A DNA stretch of 53,419 nt from Prevotella sp. (GCA_017623155.1 JAGAPR010000095.1:1-53419), one strand, 5' to 3'; shown: positions 1-8,996, counted from the first letter of the stretch. Notes: generated by a model from the sequence alone, not told the origin. Made by a program: numbers and translations.

Positions 1-162
1 GCCACAATTTCCATCAAAGACATATATAATAATGTTATCCATGAAACAGTGGAAAACATTGGGAATGCCCCAAAACAAATTTCTCTTCCCGATGATGTGG
101 ACGAAGAAAAAGCTACAATCGAAATCATCACGGACGAAAAAACATTTAAAGGAAAGTTTTGA
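1..162 (+). CDS. C-terminal end of a DUF3244-like secreted protein (partial)
   Basis: An open frame enters from the left edge and stops at TGA 160-162, giving 53 residues. They alternate beta-strand and turn in the pattern SIKD..NNVIHETVENIG, then a Pro-Asp-Asp turn and a final strand ending KTFKGKF. This resembles the C-terminal half of DUF3244, small secreted beta-sandwich proteins of Bacteroidales, in which the last strands read as 'V.I.D..G.V.....' repeats. The gene lies 30 nt before the outer-membrane barrel gene on the same strand, so it is probably the upstream cistron of that operon. The N-terminus, with any signal peptide or leader, is outside the window. Family assignment is from pattern only and uncertain. 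Confidence 0.5.
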   Translation, partial: ATISIKDIYNNVIHETVENIGNAPKQISLPDDVDEEKATIEIITDEKTFKGKF

Positions 163-192
163 GATTGATAGAAATAAGAGGGCAACCTTTTA

Positions 193-2529
193 ATGCCGCA
201 AACGAAAGAATATCTTATGAAATTTATTCTATCCTTTTTTCTCATCTTTGTCGCTTACCCGTTGAAAGGTAACAACGTACAACTTATAACAGGTAATCTT
301 ACAGACAATGAAAAAAACATCCTTGTAAGTGTCACCATACGCTGTTTTGTTGATGACTCCACCTTTGTGAAAGGCACAACAACAAACTCTAAGGGTGAAT
401 TCAAACTGGAAGTACCACAAACGAACAAGGTACAACGACTCGTTTTCAGCTATCTCGGCTACAAAGAACTGGTGATGAGCATTCAACCGACCGAAGAGAC
501 ATCCATACGCTTGGGCGACGTTGTGATGAAGAAGGATATCATGCAGATACACGAAGTTGTTGTACTCGGTGAAAGCAGGGTACGAACAGAAGACAAATTG
601 ATGGTATATCCCACCAAAGAGGAACTTCGCCATGCCTATGATGGTTACAGCGCATTAGACGCATTGATGGTGCCGGAATTGAACGTGAATACTTCCGACC
701 ACTCCATCAGCTATATGAATCAGGCAGTGTTACTTTGCATCAACGGACGTGAAGCCACACAAGACGAGGTGCGCGATCTCGATGCCAAGTACATCAAACG
801 GGTTGACCTTTATCCTATGGGTAAGCCGGAGTACCCACAGGCAGGTACGATAATTGACTATATCATGAAAGAACGCGACTACGCCGGCACTGTGGGAATC
901 AATGCCAACCATTATTTTACACGCTTAGAGGGAGACAGCCGTGTAAACACACAATACTTTCAAGATAAGTCGGAATTCGCTTTGTCATTGTCCGGCCGCT
1001 ATAAAAACACAGACTTCCATAATAAGGGGCAGACCGTCACCACTTATAATTTCCCCAATGAGTCAGTAACAAGGATTGATCGTTTTATGCCTACCGATGA
1101 TAATTCGCATCGTTTGAATGGTTACTTAAATTACATCTATCGTAACAAATTACAAAGCTTTTATGTCTCATTACGTTTAAACCAAAGCGGCTCAGAGACA
1201 GACAGTTGGAACAGCTTGCAATACAACACGACCCCGTCTTTGCTTGTCAAGCAAGAGCAAATACAATCCAACAGCCTTAACCCTTGTTTGAAATTACAAT
1301 ACACCGGCACAATGCCCCATAACCAACGTTTGCGTATCGAACTTTATGGTAGTTATGGAGACAACGATTATGACCGATGGTATGAACATCGTGAAGATGA
1401 AGACATTACAGACACATATCGCAATAGAACCGATGAGAAAAGCTATTATGCCAGTGGAAAGATTAATTATACCAAAACATTCAAGAACAGATCTTCGCTG
1501 AATATAGACCTCGGGCAGGATTTGACGCATACAGACAATCTGAATCTACGTGGTGAGAACACCTATGATGTATCGCTTGACAAAAGCAATACCCGTTTGA
1601 ATGTGACCTATAACTACCGTATCAAAAATCGCTTTAACATACAAGCAAGGATTGCCGGCCATATATCATACGTAGAAACAGGGAATAATTCAACCACTAA
1701 TGTGTTCTTTACTCCTTCCGTTCGTTTTTCTTATACATACAAAAAGCATTCGTTCTCTTTGCGCGGACAAGCTACCAGTGTAGAAGCCAGCAATGCCAAT
1801 CGCACAGGAGACGAATACAGGTACAATGAATATGAAATCATACAAGGCAATCCGGAATTGAAAGATTATATGAATTACGACCTACTTTTCACACACACGT
1901 GGAACATCAACAAGCGGTTTACATGGATGACATATGCCACATTTTATCTGAACACAAACATGATTTACCGAAAATGTGAATACGACGAAATACGTAATTC
2001 ACTGCTCTGGAAAGTGCAGAACAGTGGAACTAACTGGCAACAGCATTACGAAGCTGCCATCCAATACAACATACTCCCCAAGCGTTTGTATATTCGCACC
2101 GGGTTGCTCTATAACTATGATAAAGTGAACGTATGGAAAACTCTATATCATCACTCGCTTTACGCTATGGGGCACGTTGTTTATCAGCATAAAGGCTGGA
2201 GAGCTCGCATTGGCTTTTTGACTCAACCCGAAACTATCAATAATCAAACCGGCCGAATATATCAAGCACAAGTCAATATCGACATGAGTGCATCATATAG
2301 CGTTGACAATTGGAATTTCCGAATTTCATATAACAATCCGTATAAAAGAGAATTGCGTGAGAATATTGATTTAGGAATATATAAACAGTCTGTGGTCACC
2401 CGCATACCTTATCTATATGATAATATAGGAAGAATAAGTATAAGCTACCGCTTCAACTACGGCAAGAAGAAACATAAGTTTGACAATACCGAAGTGATAG
2501 ACATCAACCAGACAACCATTTCAAAATAA
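193..2529 (+). CDS. Outer-membrane beta-barrel protein with carboxypeptidase-regulatory-like N-domain (TonB-receptor-like)
   Basis: A 778-residue protein predicted to sit in the outer membrane. A hydrophobic signal peptide begins at the internal Met at nt 217 (MKFILSFFLIFVAYPLKG), so 217 may be the true start; ATG 193 is preceded by AGAGGG about 11 nt upstream. Residues about 30-115 form a CarboxypepD_reg-like beta-sandwich ending in EVVVLGE, residues about 125-230 a short plug-like domain, and the rest is a long run of Tyr/Asn-rich amphipathic strands typical of the OMP_b-brl_3 group of large barrels. No SusD-like partner is adjacent, so it is not an ordinary glycan-uptake pair. Only 5 nt separate it from the M50 gene, which points to one transcript. 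Role inferred: export or uptake of the substrate handled by the rest of the locus. Confidence 0.75.
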   Translation: MPQTKEYLMKFILSFFLIFVAYPLKGNNVQLITGNLTDNEKNILVSVTIRCFVDDSTFVKGTTTNSKGEFKLEVPQTNKVQRLVFSYLGYKELVMSIQPTEETSIRLGDVVMKKDIMQIHEVVVLGESRVRTEDKLMVYPTKEELRHAYDGYSALDALMVPELNVNTSDHSISYMNQAVLLCINGREATQDEVRDLDAKYIKRVDLYPMGKPEYPQAGTIIDYIMKERDYAGTVGINANHYFTRLEGDSRVNTQYFQDKSEFALSLSGRYKNTDFHNKGQTVTTYNFPNESVTRIDRFMPTDDNSHRLNGYLNYIYRNKLQSFYVSLRLNQSGSETDSWNSLQYNTTPSLLVKQEQIQSNSLNPCLKLQYTGTMPHNQRLRIELYGSYGDNDYDRWYEHREDEDITDTYRNRTDEKSYYASGKINYTKTFKNRSSLNIDLGQDLTHTDNLNLRGENTYDVSLDKSNTRLNVTYNYRIKNRFNIQARIAGHISYVETGNNSTTNVFFTPSVRFSYTYKKHSFSLRGQATSVEASNANRTGDEYRYNEYEIIQGNPELKDYMNYDLLFTHTWNINKRFTWMTYATFYLNTNMIYRKCEYDEIRNSLLWKVQNSGTNWQQHYEAAIQYNILPKRLYIRTGLLYNYDKVNVWKTLYHHSLYAMGHVVYQHKGWRARIGFLTQPETINNQTGRIYQAQVNIDMSASYSVDNWNFRISYNNPYKRELRENIDLGIYKQSVVTRIPYLYDNIGRISISYRFNYGKKKHKFDNTEVIDINQTTISK

Positions 2530-2534
2530 AAATT

Positions 2535-3734
2535 ATGGACTTACAACAACTAACCGTTCACCCGTTTCCCACTGCTTCCAAACATGAGACTTTTTTATTG
2601 GAAGCGGATGGACGTTTTTTTGAAATAGGCAAAGATACGGCGGAACTCCTCAAATATCTACAAAAGAACGGTGTGGAGCAGGAGAATATTAGACGCTATG
2701 TTGAGGAACACGACGGAAAACCTAAAAAAGAAGAAATAGAAAACTTCTTGGTTACTTTTGAAAAACGACTCGATGCTAACGAAAATAGCAATGGCAACCG
2801 TAAAAAATCATTTCTCTATCACAAAGATTTCATTTCTGCAACAATGTTAGGGCGGTACTCAAACATACTGAAACATCTATTCTTTCCAGAGGTGATAGGA
2901 ATAGTAGTGAGCGTATTTGTGGGACTTGAAGCAGCTTACTTTCTTTATTTCCGCAATATATTGGAGCATACACCAATAAACGTTTATCTTATAGCTGGAC
3001 TATATCTTTTTTTAGCTTTTTCTTCTCTAATACATGAGTTCGGTCATGCAGCAGCATGTAAATACTATAATCTGCCGCATGGGAACATCGGATTTGGGTT
3101 GTATCTAAATCTCCCAGTGTTCTATACTGATGTTACACATGTGTGGAAACTCTCTTGTAAACAACGTTGTATTGTTAATTTTGGGGGTGTCTATTTCCAA
3201 ATGATTCTACTAATTCCACTAATTACAATTGCCATCATCGAAGAAAATGGTATATTAGATTATATGATTCTACTAATGAACTTCAATTTTGCTCTTACAT
3301 TTAACCCTTTCTTCAAATTCGACGGTTATTGGATGATGACAGACTTATTAGGCATCCCCAACTTACGCAAAAAAGGTAATGAATGGATGAAATATTTATT
3401 CGACAAAGTACGTGGTATAAAAAGAACGGAACATCCATACTTTCTTTCATTAGCACCTTGGGCAAAATGGGGATTGGTGGGCTATACTATAGTGGTGAAC
3501 CTTTTTTTCTTCTTCTACTTCTTCTATGTAATTCCACGGTTCTTCATTCATTTTTACCAAGCATTCCCCGAACGTTTCCAACAATTGATGACGGAATTAT
3601 CATACCAACAGATGCCATCGTGGGGCAATTTACAGCAGATTATCTTGCAATTGCTGTTCTTTTTTCTGTTTCTATATATGACCTATAAAATGGTATTACC
3701 CCTAATACGAAAATTGCGATGGGCAAAGGTTTGA
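2535..3734 (+). CDS. PqqD-like domain fused to an M50 (site-2-protease-like) membrane metallopeptidase
   Basis: 399 residues. Residues about 1-85 look like a PqqD/RRE-type winged-helix fold (GRFFEIGKDTAELLKYL, then a helix), a domain that binds leader peptides in RiPP pathways. A multi-spanning membrane region follows with the zinc motif HEFGH at 167-171 and the second M50 motif NPFFKFDGYW with N257, P258, D263 and G264. This layout matches the peptide zinc-metalloprotease-like proteins found in bacterial peptide-maturation clusters (YydH-like), rather than housekeeping RseP, which carries PDZ domains absent here. It starts 5 nt after the barrel gene and its last 16 nt overlap the O-antigen-ligase-like gene, so the two are probably translationally coupled. 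Substrate unknown; no modifying radical SAM enzyme or obvious precursor peptide is inside the window. Confidence 0.8.
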   Translation: MDLQQLTVHPFPTASKHETFLLEADGRFFEIGKDTAELLKYLQKNGVEQENIRRYVEEHDGKPKKEEIENFLVTFEKRLDANENSNGNRKKSFLYHKDFISATMLGRYSNILKHLFFPEVIGIVVSVFVGLEAAYFLYFRNILEHTPINVYLIAGLYLFLAFSSLIHEFGHAAACKYYNLPHGNIGFGLYLNLPVFYTDVTHVWKLSCKQRCIVNFGGVYFQMILLIPLITIAIIEENGILDYMILLMNFNFALTFNPFFKFDGYWMMTDLLGIPNLRKKGNEWMKYLFDKVRGIKRTEHPYFLSLAPWAKWGLVGYTIVVNLFFFFYFFYVIPRFFIHFYQAFPERFQQLMTELSYQQMPSWGNLQQIILQLLFFFLFLYMTYKMVLPLIRKLRWAKV

Positions 3735-5701
3735 ATACATGCATCTGTGTACTTTGGATTATAACTTACCTAATGCACTTCTTCCATGTACCAGATCCCA
3801 AACTGCTATTTGCTATCCCTTTAGCAGTTTGTCTGACAGTTTGTCTGTGGAAATCACCTATACGACTTACCTTTATCGACATTACTTTACTTATGCTTTG
3901 GGGATATGGCCTTTGCTCTCCCTCTGTCAATTGTACAAGTTCTTTGATAAATAACACCCATATGGCTGTCAGTCTGTTGTCATATTTTCTTGTAAGATAC
4001 CTCTTCTTACAAAAGAGTGAGGGAACAAACTGGTTATGTGGAGCACTGACAATGTGTATTGCTGTACTTTCTTTGTTAGCCCTCTATCAGTTTGCTATTT
4101 TCGATAGTCGTATGCATGAGGTTGGTTTTGCTTCACTTTACGATTTTAGATATCTATTTCGTCCTTTAGGAATTCCTTCCAATGAATGGAATGCCCTACA
4201 ATGGCTGTGGGGCGGGGTTGTGACGGTAACTTACATGCAAACTACAGAAAGAAGAATAAAGGGATTATGTTTGTTGTCCGGACTAATGGTATGGGCTACC
4301 ATCTTATTATCTTTCTCACGTGGAGGATATATAGCGATGTTAGTTTGTGGAATATTGCTTTGTAGCCATTGGTTTATAAAAAATAAATCCACATCATCTG
4401 TATCTGAGAATTCTTTATTGCAAAAATTGTTTATAGGAACTTGCTTTACAATAGTTACAGTGTTTCTTGGTTGGCAATATAGGGCAGAGATAATACAGAC
4501 GTTCCACACAAACGAAACAATTTCACAAAAGCGTAGTATTGCCGGACGGTTGGAAACTCTATACTTAGCCAAAGAAGTCTTAAATCACAATCCGTGGGGA
4601 GTCGGCACAGGAAACTATACCATCGCAAACGATTTTTATAGACATGGTGAAGCTCGAAACGATGGTTTTACATCTTATGCCGGTAATATTGTGGCAAAGA
4701 CTTTGATTGAGGGAGGGTATATCGGGATAATTATTTATGGATTGGTAGTTATTTCGGTGGGCGTGCGATTCGTCCGTAACAAAAGCCGGATACATAACTA
4801 TTGGGTGGTGTTCCCGTTCTTGCTTGGCTTCCTTATCAAGGAAACCACATTCCCAACTTTTTATGATTCTAACATCATCCAACTATCAATATTTATACTG
4901 TTAGCATTTATCCAACAAGATGGTGAAAGAGTAGAAAAATCAAAATATTGGAGAATTATGGCTTTCACACCGATATTTGTTTGGATAGGATTATTCTTTG
5001 GCAGGCAAAACCACAACAGTACAAACAGTACCCCCTCACTGATTCAGGAATATCAGAAAAATCATTCTATAAATGCTTTGGATAAAGCTTTGTTTAAAAG
5101 TCCTATGGATATACAACTACATTATTACAAAGCAATAGAAAAAAGTGACACAATTAAACTTGCAGAATTATCCTCTGATTATCCCGACAGGATCCAGTTC
5201 CGCTGGACCCTCTATGAATGGTATAGAAAAAGCGGACAGACTGACAAAGCAGTAAAAGAACTGGCACACTGTATCCTACGCTATCCGCGTCTGTTGGAAA
5301 CGACCTACTGGCAGGAACTATGGCTGAAAGATTACAAGATTGCAAGTAATGTTCAAAGGTTATTAAATATAGCTGTTCAAACAACACCGGACGATGTAAT
5401 GCAGTTTGCAAAAAATGGTAGCGTCGCTCTACAATTAGGTAATATTCAGTTGGCAGAGAAATATCTAATACAGGCAAAACTTATGCTCCCCAATCTCTCT
5501 CGTGTTTGGGGAAATCTCGCTGTCATCGAAGCAGACAAAGGTAATACGGAAAAAGCAAACCTATACCGTAAACGTATGCATATATTGGAGCAAGGAATAT
5601 TCATCAAAGATAGTTGTACTCCTAATGAAAAACAAGATATAAAGACGATATTGGAACAAAAATATCAATTCCTATTCATGATGTGGTATAAAACAAATTA
5701 A
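3719..5701 (+). CDS. O-antigen ligase/polymerase-like membrane protein with C-terminal TPR domain
   Basis: 660 residues. Residues 1-430 are polytopic (about 10-12 hydrophobic segments) and carry hallmarks of the Wzy_C/WaaL superfamily: SFSRGGYI around R201 and the periplasmic-loop pattern GRLETL...NPWGVGTGNY at 276-300. Residues about 440-650 are soluble and helical with TPR-like repeats (e.g. ALQLGNIQLAEKYLIQA and WGNLAVIEADKGNTEKA). The fold joins an undecaprenyl-linked glycan to another glycan, lipid or protein, and in protein O-oligosaccharyltransferases (PglL type) the acceptor is a protein. Its position between an M50 protease and a transglutaminase-like lipoprotein, with no glycosyltransferases nearby, favours a protein or peptide acceptor over LPS assembly; this is inference. 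It overlaps the preceding gene by 16 nt. Confidence 0.75.
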   Translation: MGKGLNTCICVLWIITYLMHFFHVPDPKLLFAIPLAVCLTVCLWKSPIRLTFIDITLLMLWGYGLCSPSVNCTSSLINNTHMAVSLLSYFLVRYLFLQKSEGTNWLCGALTMCIAVLSLLALYQFAIFDSRMHEVGFASLYDFRYLFRPLGIPSNEWNALQWLWGGVVTVTYMQTTERRIKGLCLLSGLMVWATILLSFSRGGYIAMLVCGILLCSHWFIKNKSTSSVSENSLLQKLFIGTCFTIVTVFLGWQYRAEIIQTFHTNETISQKRSIAGRLETLYLAKEVLNHNPWGVGTGNYTIANDFYRHGEARNDGFTSYAGNIVAKTLIEGGYIGIIIYGLVVISVGVRFVRNKSRIHNYWVVFPFLLGFLIKETTFPTFYDSNIIQLSIFILLAFIQQDGERVEKSKYWRIMAFTPIFVWIGLFFGRQNHNSTNSTPSLIQEYQKNHSINALDKALFKSPMDIQLHYYKAIEKSDTIKLAELSSDYPDRIQFRWTLYEWYRKSGQTDKAVKELAHCILRYPRLLETTYWQELWLKDYKIASNVQRLLNIAVQTTPDDVMQFAKNGSVALQLGNIQLAEKYLIQAKLMLPNLSRVWGNLAVIEADKGNTEKANLYRKRMHILEQGIFIKDSCTPNEKQDIKTILEQKYQFLFMMWYKTN

Positions 5702-5709
5702 ATATAACA

Positions 5710-7667
5710 ATGAGAAAGATACATTTCATTATTGCAACTACAGTCATACTGACAACTGTTTCGTGTGACGGACGTTTAGCCAACGTTTTGGAAGAATCAG
5801 GGAAAAACCGTGGAGAGCTTGTAGAAGTCCTCGAATATTACAAAAATGATACTCTAAAACGGGAAGCAGCAATGTTTCTGATAGAGAATATGAGTGGTAA
5901 GTATTTTTACACGGGAGAATTGATAGACAAGTACGATACATTGTTTAGTATTTACGATTCACTGCACAAAAGTGGTAATCATGCACACAATCCTCCTGTC
6001 ATTCGTCGAGCCATGAAAAAATTGCAGGAACAATACGGTTCATTGGAGCCGCATAGACTGACATTAAACAAAGATTGCCGTTATTTGTCAAGTGAATATT
6101 TGATACAGAATATTGATTGGGCTGTGAAAGCTTGGCAGACAAACCCTTTGTTGAGGCTATTAGATTTCTCTACATTCTGTGAATATATCCTCCCATATCG
6201 TGCAGGACGGGAATATCCCGATGTATATCGGGAGCGGTTCTATAACGAATTCCATGTCCTGCGCGTACTTGTGCAAACGACACTACCGCACTGTTAAAGG
6301 CTTTCCGACAGGCCATCTACACCGATCGATATTTTGGTCAGAGCCAGACTATGTGGCAATATAGCATCGATCCTTCTGTCAATCAGATGATACGTGGACG
6401 GAAAGGTTCGTGTGATCATACGTGTAACCTTTACACATGGATAATGCGCTCATGTGGTATACCAATAGCCATTGATTACGTTATGAATTGGGGCAACCGT
6501 GGTATGGGACATTCATGGAATGTATTGATTTTGGAGAATGGACGAACTTTTCCTTTCGACCCATTTACAGAGAAAAAGGCTACTCTTAAATACAAACCTG
6601 CCAAAATATTCAGACGGATGTATTCCACCAATTGGTTACCAGATGATGTACCTACCCATAAAGATGTGCCAGCCTATCTGATTTCTCCAAGCTCAAAAGA
6701 TGTAACTCATGAATATGTACCGACGTTTGATGTAAAGTTGAAATGTGACTATATACCAATTCAAAAAAGCATCCGATATGCAGTAATCTGTACATTTGGC
6801 GACAAAGCATGGCAACCAATATATTGGGGTACAATAAATAATGAAATAGTAAATTTCAAAAATATGGCTGCTGATGTTTGCTATATGGCTGCATATTACC
6901 ATCAAGGGGAACTTACCCCTTTGACTAAACCATTCATTCTAACAAAAGAAGGTGAAATTAAAAAAATTGGGGAAAATCTTTCTGTGAAAGGATCCATAAC
7001 TGTCAATCGTAAATATCCGAGATTTCAACGCATGGACATATTGGCACGCAAATTGATGAGAACAACTATAGAAGCAGCTAATAACAAAGAATTCAGAAAT
7101 GCTGACACATTGATGGAAATAAATAATGTACCTACAGATGTTAATGATTCTATGTTGTCGTGTTCAAGAAAATATCGCTATGTACGTTGCCATATTCCTA
7201 ATTATCGAACTGGCGATTTGGCAGAAATCATTTTCTACGGAAAACAGTCTATGGATTCTCCTGAAATAAGATTGGAAGGAAACATTATCGGTTTTCCTCT
7301 TCCTGACAAAAGAAATACTATGCCGTATTTCATGGCTATGGATGGAGACCCTAATACATATTTTGTCAAGACAAAAGGAAATGATGGATATGTGGGGCTC
7401 GACTTAGGAGTAGATAATAAACACTACATTACACGAGTACAGTTCTATCCACGAAGTGATGCTAACTACATCCTCATTGGCGATACATACGAACTCTGCT
7501 ATTGGCAGAATAAACAATGGATTAGCATAGGTAAACAAACGGCCGTTTCCCATAAACTAACTTTCGACAATGTTCCCCAAAAAGAATTGTACATTCTCCA
7601 TAACCTAACCAGAGGCACAGAAGAACGTCCATTCACTTATGAAAACGGTAAGCAAGTATGGTGGTGA
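5710..7667 (+). pseudogene. Transglutaminase-like lipoprotein with C-terminal discoidin-like domain, split by a frameshift
   Basis: Two frames make one protein. The first (5710-6297) starts with a lipoprotein signal (lipobox TTVSC, Cys at residue 19) and ends at TAA after VLVQTTLPHC. The second is open before its first ATG (6351) and its upstream translation continues naturally from about 6275 as ANDTTALLKAFRQAIY. The switch is to +2, equivalent to loss of one base near 6270-6276. The second part holds a transglutaminase-like core, with C21 (GSCDHTC), H54 (GMGHSW) and D70 (FPFDPF) counted from ATG 6351, then a linker and an F5/8-type galactose-binding-like domain over the last ~150 residues (DGDPNTYF, YVGLDLG, ITRVQFYP). 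Intact length would be about 652 residues. If re-initiated at 6351, a core without lipid anchor could still be made. A sequencing error is possible, although no homopolymer is at the site. Confidence 0.75.
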
Positions 7668-7785
7668 AATACGAGTGAGTGTAACAGTAGATGAGCAGAC
7701 AAAATAAATTCATCGAAAAGAAAGCACAACAATGGGCTTTAATTCGTTCACCAATACATTGTAAGCCAACGACTTACCCGCGTTT

Positions 7786-7833
7786 TGTCAGTTTTCTGTC
7801 AGTTTTTACGCACATCTGTCAGTTTTTTGTCAG
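7786..7833 (+). promoter_or_regulatory. Four direct TGTCAG repeats, likely operator
   Basis: TGTCAGTTTT-like hexamers start at 7786, 7797, 7817 and 7828, i.e. two pairs with 11-bp pitch, the pairs 31 bp apart. All lie on about the same helical face and end a few bases before the -33 box of the 7945 gene. This is the geometry of an activator or response-regulator site; the binding protein is unknown. Confidence 0.45.
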
Positions 7834-7838
7834 TTTAT

Positions 7839-7872
7839 TTTGCTGGTATTTTATTCCTTTTTTATAATTTTG
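7839..7872 (+). promoter_or_regulatory. Bacteroidota-type promoter for the DUF4377-like gene
   Basis: TTTG at 7839-7842 and TAATTTTG at 7865-7872 match the -33/-7 elements TTTG and TAnnTTTG. The spacing is 22 bp, slightly above the usual 19-21. Transcription would start near 7880, about 65 nt before the ATG at 7945. Confidence 0.5.
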
Positions 7873-7944
7873 TATCTAAAAGATAAAAACAACAATCTGG
7901 CACATAACATCACAACCACAACAATGAATTAATAATATATATGT

Positions 7945-8316
7945 ATGATGAAACAAACTGTTAATTATCTCCTGCTGATTTGCACTCTATTCGCTTTCAC
8001 CTGCGTGTGTGTTTCGTGCGATGACGACGAAGAAGAATATGTAGATTATGTATGGACGGTGGCTCCTCATAAAGTAGATTTCATTCCGCCTGTGTTAGGA
8101 GAACCATGCGGAAAAGGCTATCAAGTGACCGATGAAAAAGGCTTAACCTATGTGGTACAGACAATACATGGCTTTGAGGGTATCTATCAAGAAGGCTATG
8201 AATACGTGATTTGCGTGCGTTACTACAAGAAAAAAGAAATATGGGAAGACGATATTGCAGAGTATCACCTCGTGAAAGTGATTGAATGTCATAAGACAGA
8301 AGACAGCGAACAATAA
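7945..8316 (+). CDS. DUF4377-like lipoprotein
   Basis: 123 residues. The N-terminus MKQTVNYLLLICTLFAFTC is a signal peptide with a lipobox around VCVSC (Cys at residue 25), followed by a very acidic stretch, DDDEEEY, so the protein is probably lipidated and surface- or periplasm-anchored. The remainder fits the DUF4377 pattern: a conserved Cys, then 'I.GFEGIYQEGYEYVICVRYYKK' spread over strands, and a closing 'AEYHLVKVIEC'. DUF4377 is a small Bacteroidota domain of unknown function. The gene has its own promoter and lies 277 nt downstream of the transglutaminase-like gene, so it need not belong to that operon. The nearby ATG at 7948 would serve equally well as start. Confidence 0.6.
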   Translation: MMKQTVNYLLLICTLFAFTCVCVSCDDDEEEYVDYVWTVAPHKVDFIPPVLGEPCGKGYQVTDEKGLTYVVQTIHGFEGIYQEGYEYVICVRYYKKKEIWEDDIAEYHLVKVIECHKTEDSEQ

Positions 8317-8387
8317 TATATGACATATATCTAACGCGAGTTCCTCAAATTCAAGTTAACAATAGTAATGCAAATATATCAAACAAT

Positions 8388-8732
8388 ATGACAATATTCA
8401 AAGAAACAGTATGGTGCATGATGTTCATAATATGGACTGTACTGACCGTATGCACAGATGATGGCAGCAATATCGTGCTATGTTGCATCGGAGCAGGATT
8501 TGCCGCCAAAATCATTTATACGCTTGCAAAACCGCAAAAATTAGGAAAGGAGCAGTGCATAAACCCGTCTGACGCCAACTACGCAGCCATTTTAGCACTG
8601 CTCGGGATTGGCAATATCACAGCTTTCGACACTCCGGAATACATATTTTTAGCTGCCGTCGTGGTGTTATGGGTTGCATTTGACGTTTACGACAAATACC
8701 CAAAAGCAAAGTTCGATAACAGTCAACGATAA
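8388..8732 (+). CDS. Small integral membrane protein of unknown function
   Basis: 114 residues with three or four hydrophobic segments: about residues 5-24, 28-46, 65-79 and 84-99. Short polar loops lie between them (e.g. AKPQKLGKEQCINPSD) and the C-terminal tail is charged, YDKYPKAKFDNSQR. I do not recognise the family. It follows the DUF4377-like gene after 71 nt on the same strand and precedes the terminator at 8761-8840, so both are probably in one transcript. Composition is intermediate between the AT-rich block and the rest of the window. Confidence 0.55.
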   Translation: MTIFKETVWCMMFIIWTVLTVCTDDGSNIVLCCIGAGFAAKIIYTLAKPQKLGKEQCINPSDANYAAILALLGIGNITAFDTPEYIFLAAVVVLWVAFDVYDKYPKAKFDNSQR

Positions 8733-8760
8733 TCAAAACTATATAATACAAAATCACCAA

Positions 8761-8840
8761 GTGAAGCCCCGCATGTTGTTGCCATGACCTTTAAAAACGT
8801 TACTTCTGTTATAATGGCAATGTGGCGGCTTCACTTTTTT
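8761..8840 (+). terminator. Long hairpin terminator closing the accessory block
   Basis: GTGAAGCC at 8761-8768 pairs with GGCTTCAC at 8827-8834, with an inner TGCCAT/ATGGCA pairing, and a run of six T follows immediately. It ends transcription of the 7945-8732 genes. Confidence 0.7.
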
Positions 8841-8857
8841 ATCAACAACGCCATTAT

Positions 8858-8892
8858 TGCATATTTATACACTTGAAATGAATATTTATGCA
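8858..8892. promoter_or_regulatory. Paired ArgR-box-like palindromes
   Basis: TGCATATTTATACA (8858-8871) and TGAATATTTATGCA (8879-8892) each resemble the ARG-box core TGAATwwwwATTCA and start exactly 21 bp apart, the arrangement used by hexameric ArgR/AhrC in other bacteria. No arginine gene is adjacent on either strand. Assignment is by resemblance only. Confidence 0.35.
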
Positions 8893-8942
8893 AAACGAGA
8901 ATGCTTTTCACTTGATTTTCCTTTGATTTTTGATATATTTTT

Positions 8943-8979
8943 CGTTGTTGCAAAGCGAAATATCGGCTTTGCGGCAACG
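8943..8979. other. Stem-loop before the 22-bp array
   Basis: CGTTGTTGCAAAGC (8943-8956) pairs with GCTTTGCGGCAACG (8966-8979) with two mismatches and a 9-nt loop. There is no T-run beyond it in either direction, so it is unlikely to be a simple terminator. It sits 17 bp before the tandem array. Confidence 0.5.
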
Positions 8980-8996
8980 AAATATCCGTTATCTCT

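Noticed and set aside
7691-7867. 58-codon ORF after the transglutaminase-like gene
   Set aside because: It runs through the TGTCAG repeats into the promoter; its hydrophobic tail comes from T-rich repeat DNA.
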